A stretch of DNA of 21,660 bases, taken from positions 1-21,660 of the forward strand of contig JAEYTN010000046.1 of NCBI GenBank assembly GCA_023433985.1, in the 5' to 3' direction. How positions within the stretch are numbered: the first letter of the stretch is position 1; each line of letters starts with the position of its first letter. The notes under the pieces are model-generated. The model made no database searches, was not told where the DNA came from, and saw only the letters and a program-made list of their open reading frames with translations. The stretch comes from Pseudomonadota bacterium (GTDB lineage Bacteria > Pseudomonadota > Alphaproteobacteria > Rhizobiales > Devosiaceae). Below, in pieces: positions 1-5,362 of the stretch. The position numbers were made by a program, and so were the translations under genes.

Positions 1-212
1 TCGAACTGCTGCGCAAGCTGCAGGACGAGAAGGGGCTGAGCTACCTCTTCATCTCGCACGACCTCAAGGTGGTGCGGGCCCTCTGCCACCGGGTGATGGT
101 GATGCAGTTCGGCAAGGTGGTCGAGGAAGGACCGGTCGACGAGGTGCTGAACAATCCCAAGACGGAATACACATCGCGGCTGGTGCGGGCCGCGTTCGAG
201 ATCGCCGCCTGA
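1..212 (+). CDS. Oligopeptide-type ABC transporter ATP-binding protein, C-terminal fragment
   Basis: The last 69 residues of an ABC ATPase are visible; the gene begins before the window. In the frame starting at base 3 the sequence reads from ELLRKLQ through YLFISHDLKVV, which is the region after Walker B with the switch histidine (H-loop, SHD). It continues to VMQFGKVVEEGP and PKTEYTSRLVRAAF before TGA. The VVEEGP...V...P...YT..L arrangement is typical of the DppD/DppF (OppD/OppF) branch, which powers import of peptides or oligosaccharides across the inner membrane. The stop lies 30 bp before the first GH4 gene on the same strand, so it is probably the end of the transporter part of one operon with the two GH4 genes. 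Opp-type importers beside GH4 alpha-galactosidases have a precedent in the Sinorhizobium agp/melA locus. The substrate is inferred. Confidence 0.9.
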   Translation, partial: ELLRKLQDEKGLSYLFISHDLKVVRALCHRVMVMQFGKVVEEGPVDEVLNNPKTEYTSRLVRAAFEIAA

Positions 213-242
213 CTGCGGCGTGCAGGCTTACTGGAGACTATA

Positions 243-1610
243 ATGGCCAACCCCAAGATCACATTCATCGGCGCCGGCTCGTCGGTGTTCATGAAGAACA
301 TCGTCGGCGACATCCTGCAGCGCGAAGCGCTGGCGGGCGCGGAAGTCCGGCTGATGGACATCAACCCGCAGCGGCTCGAGGAAAGCGAGATCATCGCCAA
401 CAAGCTGGTGGATACGCTCGGTGTGGCCGCCACGGTGAAGACCTACTCGAACCAGCGCGAAGCGCTCGACGGGACCAATTTCGTCGTGGTCTGCTTCCAG
501 ATCGGCGGCTACGAGCCCTCGACGGTGGTCGATTTCGACATTCCCAAGAAGTACAACCTGCGCCAGACCATCGCTGACACGCTCGGCGTCGGCGGCATCA
601 TGCGCGGGCTTCGCACGGTCCCGCACCTGTGGAGCATCTGCGAGGACATGCTGCAGGTCGCCCCTGAGGCGATCATGCTGCAATACGTCAACCCGATGGC
701 CATCAACACCTGGGCCATTGCCGAGAAGTACCCGACCATCAGGCAGGTCGGCCTCTGCCACTCGGTGCAGGGCACGGCGATGGAATTGGCCAAGGACCTC
801 GACATTCCGTACTCGGAAATCCGGTACCGCTCGGCTGGCATCAACCACATGGCCTTCTACCTGAAATTCGAGCACCGGCAGCCGGACGGGTCGTATCGCG
901 ACCTCTATCCGGACCTGGTGCGCGCCTATCGCGAAGGCCGCGCGCCGAAGCCGGGCTGGAACCCGCGCTGCCCCAACAAGGTGCGCTACGAGATGCTGAC
1001 GCGGCTCGGCTACTTCGTCACCGAGAGCTCGGAGCACTTCGCCGAGTACACGCCTTACTTCATCAAGGAGGGCCGGCCGGACCTGATCGAGAAATTCGGC
1101 GTGCCGCTCGACGAGTACCCCAAGCGCTGCATTGAGCAGATCGAGCGCTGGAAGACCACCTCGGAGGAGTACCGCAAGGCTAACCGCATCGAGGTCAAGC
1201 AATCCAAGGAGTACGCGTCCGAGATCGTCAATTCGGTGTGGACCGGCGAGCCGGGGGTGATCTACGGCAACGTGCGGAACAACGGCGTCATCACCTCGCT
1301 GCCCGACAAGGCGGCGGTGGAAGTGCCGTGCCTCGTCGACGCCTCGGGCATCCAGCCGACCTATATCGGCGAGCTGCCGCCGCAACTGACCGGCCTGATC
1401 CGCACCAATATCAACGTGCAGGAGCTGACGGTGGCGGCGCTGATGAGCGAGAACCGCGAGCACCTCTACCACGCGGCCATGCTCGATCCGCACACGGCGG
1501 CGGAGCTCGACCTCGACCAGATCTGGAACCTCGTCGACGACCTGCTGGCGGCCCATGGCACGTGGATCCCCGAATGGGCCCGCGTCGCGCCCAAGCAGCG
1601 CGTGGCGTAA
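243..1610 (+). CDS. GH4 family glycosidase, MelA-like alpha-galactosidase
   Basis: This 455-residue protein has the normal length for glycoside hydrolase family 4. These enzymes cut glycosides by an NAD+- and Mn2+-dependent oxidation/elimination mechanism in the cytoplasm. A Rossmann nucleotide-binding loop (FIGAGSSVF) sits at residues 8-16. The metal and substrate motifs follow: YVNPMAINTW near 148-157, GLCHSVQGT at 170-178 with the metal-ligand Cys172, and AGINHMAFY at 198-206 with His202. LGVGGIMRGLRTVP at 114-127 matches the alpha-galactosidase/alpha-glucosidase branch. The ATG at 243 is preceded by GGAG at 233-236. No signal peptide is present. It follows an Opp-type ATPase by 30 bp and is followed by a second GH4 gene, so it probably hydrolyses an imported alpha-glycoside. 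Alpha-galactosidase is the best guess; alpha-glucosidase or alpha-glucuronidase cannot be excluded from motifs alone. Confidence 0.88.
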   Translation: MANPKITFIGAGSSVFMKNIVGDILQREALAGAEVRLMDINPQRLEESEIIANKLVDTLGVAATVKTYSNQREALDGTNFVVVCFQIGGYEPSTVVDFDIPKKYNLRQTIADTLGVGGIMRGLRTVPHLWSICEDMLQVAPEAIMLQYVNPMAINTWAIAEKYPTIRQVGLCHSVQGTAMELAKDLDIPYSEIRYRSAGINHMAFYLKFEHRQPDGSYRDLYPDLVRAYREGRAPKPGWNPRCPNKVRYEMLTRLGYFVTESSEHFAEYTPYFIKEGRPDLIEKFGVPLDEYPKRCIEQIERWKTTSEEYRKANRIEVKQSKEYASEIVNSVWTGEPGVIYGNVRNNGVITSLPDKAAVEVPCLVDASGIQPTYIGELPPQLTGLIRTNINVQELTVAALMSENREHLYHAAMLDPHTAAELDLDQIWNLVDDLLAAHGTWIPEWARVAPKQRVA

Positions 1611-1618
1611 CCGACCCA

Positions 1619-1644
1619 GCCCTCGTGGTGCCCGCTGCGAGGGC
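1619..1644 (+). other. Intercistronic hairpin between the two GH4 genes
   Basis: GCCCTCG at 1619-1625 pairs perfectly with CGAGGGC at 1638-1644 around a 12-nt loop. It lies in the 60-bp gap between the GH4 genes and has no U-run after it, so it is unlikely to be a terminator. It may stabilise or process the shared mRNA. The function is inferred. Confidence 0.4.
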
Positions 1645-1670
1645 CCTCCCGCTCCCAATCAGAGGAAGAA

Positions 1671-3131
1671 ATGTCCCCCTCGTTCAAAGTCGCGATCATA
1701 GGAGCCGGGTCGGTCGGCTTCACCAAGACGCTGATCTCGGACCTGCTGAAAGTGCCGGAATTCGGGGGCGTGGAGTTCGCGCTCACCGACATCAACCAGC
1801 ACAACCTGTCGATGATCCACGAGATCATTTCCGAGATCGTGAAGGTCAACAACCTGCCGGCCAAGGTGACGGCGACCACCGACCGGCGCGCGGCGCTGAT
1901 GGGCGCGCGCTACATCATGAGCTGCGTGCGGGTGGGCGGGCTCGAGGCTTTCGCGACCGACGTGAACATTCCGCTCAAGTACGGCGTCGACCAATGCGTG
2001 GGCGACACCATCTGCGCCGGCGGCATCCTCTACGGGCAGCGCAACATCCCGGTGATCCTCGATTTCTGCAAGGATATCCGCGAGGTGGCGGAGCCGGGCG
2101 CGCTGTTCCTCAACTACGCCAACCCGATGGCGATGAACACCTGGGCGGCGCTTGAGTATGGCGGTGTCAACACCGTCGGGCTCTGCCACGGCGTGCAGCA
2201 TGGCGCGCACCAGATCGCGCAGGTGCTGGGGGTGGAGGACAGCGAGCTCGACTATCTCTGCTCGGGCATCAACCATCAGACCTGGTACATCGATATTCGC
2301 GCCAAGGGGCGGAAGATCGAGGCCGACGAGCTGATCGCCGGGTTCGAGGCGCACCCGGTCTATTCGAAGACCGAGAAGGTGCGCATCGACGTGTTGAAGC
2401 GGTTCGGGGTGTACTCGACCGAGAGCAACGGGCATCTCTCGGAGTACCTGCCGTGGTACCGAAAGCGGCCGGACGAGATCAACCGCTGGATCGACATGAG
2501 CGACTGGATCCACGGCGAAACCGGTGGCTACCTGCGCTACTCGACCGAGCGCCGGAACTGGTTCGAGACGGACTTTCCGAAGTTCAAGGCCGAGGCGGCC
2601 AAGCCGCTGAGCCAGCACAAGCGGACATCGGAGCACGCAAGCCACATCATCGAGGCGCTGGAAACGGGTCGCACCTATCGCGGCCACTTCAATGTCAGGA
2701 ACAACGGCATCATCCGCAACCTGCCGGCCGATGCGATCATCGAGAGCCCGGGCTTCGTCGACCGCTTCGGCATCAACATGGTCGAGGGCATCACGCTGCC
2801 GACCGCCTGCGCCGCGACCTGCTCGGTGTCGGTGTCGGTGCAGCGCCTCAGCGTCGAGGCGGCGATGACCGGCAATATCGACACGCTCAAGCTTGCCGTG
2901 CTGCACGACCCGCTGGTGGGCGCCATCTGCACCCCGGACGAGGTCTGGCAGATGGTCGATGAGATGGTGGTGGCGCAGGCCCAGTGGCTGCCGCAATACG
3001 CCGATGCCGTATCGGCCGCGAAGGCGCGGCTCGAAAAGGGCATGGTGAAGACGCGCGACTGGCAGGGCGCCGCCCGCAAGACCGTGCGCTCGGTCGAGGA
3101 ACTGCGGCAGATGCAGGGCGCACACCACTAG
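1671..3131 (+). CDS. GH4 family glycosidase, second copy
   Basis: This 486-residue member of glycoside hydrolase family 4 is a paralogue of its upstream neighbour. It has the Rossmann motif IIGAGSVGF at 9-17, YANPMAMNTW at 149-158, GLCHGVQHG at 170-178 with the predicted metal ligand Cys172, and SGINHQTWY at 198-206 with His202. The spacing of these motifs is almost identical to the first copy. GDTICAGGI at 111-119 matches the alpha-galactosidase-type GDTxGxGG segment. The C-terminal tail, about 30 residues beyond the first copy, is basic. The ATG at 1671 follows GAGG at 1662-1665. It is the last gene before a strong terminator. The divergence from the first copy suggests a different alpha-linked sugar or anomeric partner. 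No signal peptide is visible, so action is cytoplasmic. Confidence 0.87.
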   Translation: MSPSFKVAIIGAGSVGFTKTLISDLLKVPEFGGVEFALTDINQHNLSMIHEIISEIVKVNNLPAKVTATTDRRAALMGARYIMSCVRVGGLEAFATDVNIPLKYGVDQCVGDTICAGGILYGQRNIPVILDFCKDIREVAEPGALFLNYANPMAMNTWAALEYGGVNTVGLCHGVQHGAHQIAQVLGVEDSELDYLCSGINHQTWYIDIRAKGRKIEADELIAGFEAHPVYSKTEKVRIDVLKRFGVYSTESNGHLSEYLPWYRKRPDEINRWIDMSDWIHGETGGYLRYSTERRNWFETDFPKFKAEAAKPLSQHKRTSEHASHIIEALETGRTYRGHFNVRNNGIIRNLPADAIIESPGFVDRFGINMVEGITLPTACAATCSVSVSVQRLSVEAAMTGNIDTLKLAVLHDPLVGAICTPDEVWQMVDEMVVAQAQWLPQYADAVSAAKARLEKGMVKTRDWQGAARKTVRSVEELRQMQGAHH

Positions 3132-3181
3132 AAATTCCGCTCGGCGGCGGACCCAACAAAAAGAGGCTTCCTCCCTGACTG

Positions 3182-3213
3182 GCCCGTGGCGCAAGCTGCG
3201 GGCTTTTCTTTTT
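3182..3213 (+). terminator. Rho-independent terminator after the GH4 operon
   Basis: GCCCGTGGC at 3182-3190 pairs with GCTGCGGGC at 3195-3203: nine pairs, two of them G-T wobbles. The loop is a GCAA (GNRA) tetraloop, followed by TTTTCTTTTT at 3204-3213. This is a textbook intrinsic terminator about 50 bp after the second GH4 stop. An ACCCAACAAAAAG stretch at 3151-3163 is partly complementary to the downstream CTTTTTGGGT and could lengthen the stem. Confidence 0.88.
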
Positions 3214-3483
3214 GGGTCGCCCTGCGTTCGCGAAACCGGCGTGCATGGCGCGGCCCGGCGGAAAGTTATCCCCGCTCCCTCACTCCGTGCGATTCTCCCC
3301 CTCATCCGCTACACCGAAGCGAGATCATGACGAGTGGTTGGTGCGGCGGAGGTCGGGTGCGGGGTGGGTCGCTGCCCCTCAGGCCGAAAGTATCAGGGCA
3401 TGGGCCAGTTCGCTGGCCAAGCCGCTACAACGCACGGGGTGCTCAATGCGGAGTGCTCCAGGGAGCCAGACCGCCACGCATGA

Positions 3484-3533
3484 GGCGGCCGGGAAAGGTG
3501 GCGATGCGGGTGGATTCCCGGTCGCAGGCCGCC
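3484..3533. repeat. Two-part inverted repeat (bulged hairpin)
   Basis: CCGGGAA at 3489-3495 pairs with TTCCCGG at 3515-3521. The flanking GGCGG at 3484-3488 pairs with CCGCC at 3529-3533, leaving a 7-nt bulge on the right arm. Together they form a 12-bp interrupted stem with a 19-nt loop. There is no U-run, and the role is unknown. Confidence 0.45.
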
Positions 3534-3599
3534 CAGGCTTTCCGCGATGCGGCACGGGATGCTCCCGAGCCCTGGTACCATAAGCCCAAAACCCCGATA

Positions 3600-3665
3600 G
3601 GCCGGCGAGGCGAGAGCCTCAACATTGTTGCGGACTACCCGCGCGAGGATCGAGCCTCGCCGGCC
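3600..3665. repeat. 12-bp perfect inverted repeat with nested hairpins
   Basis: GGCCGGCGAGGC at 3600-3611 is the exact reverse complement of GCCTCGCCGGCC at 3654-3665. Each arm can also fold locally: GAGGC/GCCTC at 3607-3620 around a GAGA tetraloop, and GCGAGG/CCTCGC at 3643-3660 around six bases. The arms can thus form either one long stem or two short hairpins, a layout seen in REP/BIME-type elements and in switching RNAs. Which applies, if either, is unknown. Confidence 0.5.
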
Positions 3666-3672
3666 CCGCTTC

Positions 3673-3694
3673 CCCTGCCCCCAAGGGGGCAGGG
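3673..3694. repeat. 10-bp perfect palindromic stem in front of the halogenase stop
   Basis: CCCTGCCCCC at 3673-3682 and GGGGGCAGGG at 3685-3694 are perfect reverse complements separated by AA. The stem lies about 50 bp past the halogenase-like stop on the minus strand. It may act as a 3'-end stabiliser or a Rho-dependent pause site, but no U-run follows on either strand that would make it a classic terminator. Confidence 0.45.
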
Positions 3695-3742
3695 CTCTTT
3701 GAACCCGAGGCCGATGAGGCTGGCGGGGGTTTTGGCGCGTCC

Positions 3743-5287
3743 TCAGTTCCACCGCCTCTCCCGCACACCCTTCAGGAATTCCGCGTGCCCCAGCGCTTTC
3801 GTCGCCGCCTGCTTATATTCCTTCACCATGGCGTCGTGGACGTCCTTGGCGAAGCTGCGGAGGCTGGGGTCGCGGGCCATTTCGGCCTTCGCGACCGCGG
3901 GGTCCAGCAGTCCGAGGCCGTCCAGCACGGGGTAGTGGAGCTGGGTTTCCATGTGCGGCAGGCCGAAGAGGTATTGGGGGAAGTGCTCGTGGCGGGGCAT
4001 TTCGGTGCGCCAGCGGGCGAGGCGCTCTTTCGTTTCCGGGTGGATGCGGTTGGCCCGTACCTCGCGCCAGAACGGCGTGTCGTCGCGCTCCGTCATGTAG
4101 TGGGTGTTGACGAAGGTGCGGAAGTCGTCGACCTGGCGGCCGACACGCGCGTTGTAGTCGTCGCGCAGGGCCTGCGTCATCTCCTTTGGATCGCGCAGGT
4201 ATTGGCCGCCGAACATCATCATCTGCACGATGGTGCCGTGGATGGACGTCGACTCCAGCGGTTCGAGGAAGTTGGAGCTGAGGCCGACCGCCACCACGTT
4301 ATTGATCCAGGCTTTTTCGAGCCGGCCGATCTTGAACTGGATGTCGCCGCGGACCTCCACCTTGCGACCGAGCACGCGCTCGATTTCCGCATGCGCCTCG
4401 TCCGGAGTGCGGAACTCGTCGGAGAAGACGTAGCCGCAGCCATAGCGGAACTGGGTGGGGATCTGCCACATCCAGCCGGCCTCCTGCGCCCAGGCGCGGG
4501 TGTAGTTGGCGATATCCTCCCCTTCCTCGATCGGCAGCCAGAAGGGCAGCGCCCGGTTGACCGGCAACTCGTGCTGGTAGCTGATCCATGGCGCCTGCAT
4601 TTCGCCGACGATCAGGCGTTTGCGGAAGCCGGTGGCGTCGACGAAGAAGTCGCCCTCGAGCTTCTGGCCATCCTCGAAGACGATGGCCGTGACGTCGCCG
4701 GTCTCGGCGTGGCGCTCGACACCGGTCAGCACGTTGTCGACGATCTCGACGCCTTGCGAATGGGCCTTGAGATATTTGCCGACCAGCGCCTGGTCAAAGT
4801 GATAGGCGGGGAGGAAAGGGCCGAGCGCGAGCAGGCTATCGTCCGGCTTGGTCGTCCAGGGCGCCTTCCTGCGCTGCAGCAGCGGGCCGAAGAGGTGCAT
4901 ATGTTGCACCGGCTTGCCGACGGAAACGGCGTAGACGTTGAGGTAGTCGCTCGGGGCGTCGGCCGGGGCCTCGACCACCTGATGCGGGTCGTCGATGGGG
5001 CCGTAGTAGGTGAAGCCCTTGCGGCGCCAGTCCTCGTGGCGGATACCCAGCTTGTAAGTGGCCTCACAGCTGCGCATGAAGTCGAAGATGTCGATGCCGA
5101 AATGGTGCAGGAAGACGTGAAAGGCCGCGGTGGTCGCCTCGCCGACGCCGACGGTGGGGATCTTGCTGGATTCGACGACCGAAACCTTGGCATCGAGGTT
5201 CAGCCGCTTGATCGAATCCTGCAGGATGAAAGCCGTGATCCAGCCGGCGGTGCCCCCGCCGACCAACACAAATCGCGATTGCGTCAC
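3743..5287 (-). CDS. Flavin-dependent tryptophan-halogenase-like protein
   Basis: This 514-residue protein belongs to the PrnA/RebH family (Trp_halogenase). These enzymes use FADH2, O2 and halide to make hypohalous acid and halogenate an aromatic ring. The FAD-binding GGGTAGW motif is at residues 10-16 and GVGEAT at 47-52. Lys79 in the ATYK segment aligns with the active-site lysine of PrnA and RebH. WMWQIP at 272-277 is the WxWxIP signature that separates halogenases from monooxygenases. Glu345 in LEPLEST matches the second catalytic residue of PrnA. I chose GTG at 5287 over an in-frame ATG at 5344 because GGGGAG at 5294-5299 sits 6 nt before it and the FAD motif then falls at the usual distance. 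No flavin reductase is in the window. Its neighbours are sugar-uptake and glycosidase genes, so the substrate is unclear; related proteins occur in glycan loci of other Proteobacteria. Alternative: a redox enzyme that has lost halogenation. Confidence 0.88.
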   Translation of the reverse strand: MTQSRFVLVGGGTAGWITAFILQDSIKRLNLDAKVSVVESSKIPTVGVGEATTAAFHVFLHHFGIDIFDFMRSCEATYKLGIRHEDWRRKGFTYYGPIDDPHQVVEAPADAPSDYLNVYAVSVGKPVQHMHLFGPLLQRRKAPWTTKPDDSLLALGPFLPAYHFDQALVGKYLKAHSQGVEIVDNVLTGVERHAETGDVTAIVFEDGQKLEGDFFVDATGFRKRLIVGEMQAPWISYQHELPVNRALPFWLPIEEGEDIANYTRAWAQEAGWMWQIPTQFRYGCGYVFSDEFRTPDEAHAEIERVLGRKVEVRGDIQFKIGRLEKAWINNVVAVGLSSNFLEPLESTSIHGTIVQMMMFGGQYLRDPKEMTQALRDDYNARVGRQVDDFRTFVNTHYMTERDDTPFWREVRANRIHPETKERLARWRTEMPRHEHFPQYLFGLPHMETQLHYPVLDGLGLLDPAVAKAEMARDPSLRSFAKDVHDAMVKEYKQAATKALGHAEFLKGVRERRWN

Positions 5288-5293
5288 GATGAA

Positions 5294-5299
5294 CTCCCC
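5294..5299 (-). promoter_or_regulatory. Ribosome-binding site that decides the halogenase start
   Basis: On the minus strand GGGGAG is followed by TTCATC and then GTG at 5287-5285. This spacing supports the GTG start instead of the ATG 57 bases upstream. Confidence 0.6.
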
Positions 5300-5305
5300 A
5301 CTCGC

Positions 5306-5328
5306 TCCGGGCCGTAGTTGAGCCCGGA
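5306..5328. other. Leader hairpin upstream of the halogenase-like gene
   Basis: TCCGGGC at 5306-5312 pairs with GCCCGGA at 5322-5328 around a 9-nt loop. It lies between the GH2 stop and the halogenase ribosome-binding site, ending 6 nt before the latter. No U-run follows on the minus strand. It may lower read-through or translation of the last gene; this is inference. Confidence 0.45.
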
Positions 5329-5342
5329 ACGGAGGGGATTTC

Positions 5343-5350
5343 AAGCGCTT
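5343..5350. promoter_or_regulatory. AAGCGCTT core, possible LacI-family operator
   Basis: The 8-bp perfect palindrome AAGCGCTT with a central CG is the usual core of LacI/CcpA-type operators. It lies between the GH2 stop (5363) and the halogenase start (5287), 56 bp upstream of the start. The flanking bases do not extend the symmetry. It differs from the palindrome in front of the window's lacI-type gene, so if real it would be read by another regulator. An 8-bp palindrome can occur by chance. Confidence 0.3.
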
Positions 5351-5362
5351 AGGGGCACAGGA

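Larger units (their letters stand above)
3214..3742. other. Gene-free stretch with several inverted repeats
   Basis: About 530 bp lie between the GH4 terminator and the stop of the convergent halogenase-like gene. Open frames here are proline/arginine/glycine-rich, have no recognisable domain and no convincing ribosome-binding site, so I see no gene. Three separate inverted-repeat structures sit in its second half and are listed individually. The stretch may hold degenerate intergenic repeat elements of the kind common in Hyphomicrobiales genomes; that is inference. Confidence 0.55.

Noticed and set aside
1648..1660. CCCGCTCCCAATC shared with 11268-11280, both between genes
   Set aside because: A 13-nt match is expected a few times by chance in 21 kb of GC-rich DNA, and the two copies lie in opposite orientation to their operons.
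3186..3935. Possible 249-residue gene on the + strand after the GH4 terminator
   Set aside because: It begins inside the terminator, runs into the halogenase gene on the other strand, is Pro/Arg/Ser-rich and has no domain.
3785..5317. Long open frame on the + strand opposite the halogenase-like gene
   Set aside because: It is rich in Arg, Ala, Gly, Asp and Val, lacks any domain, and mirrors the codon pattern of the real gene on the other strand. It is a GC-bias shadow.
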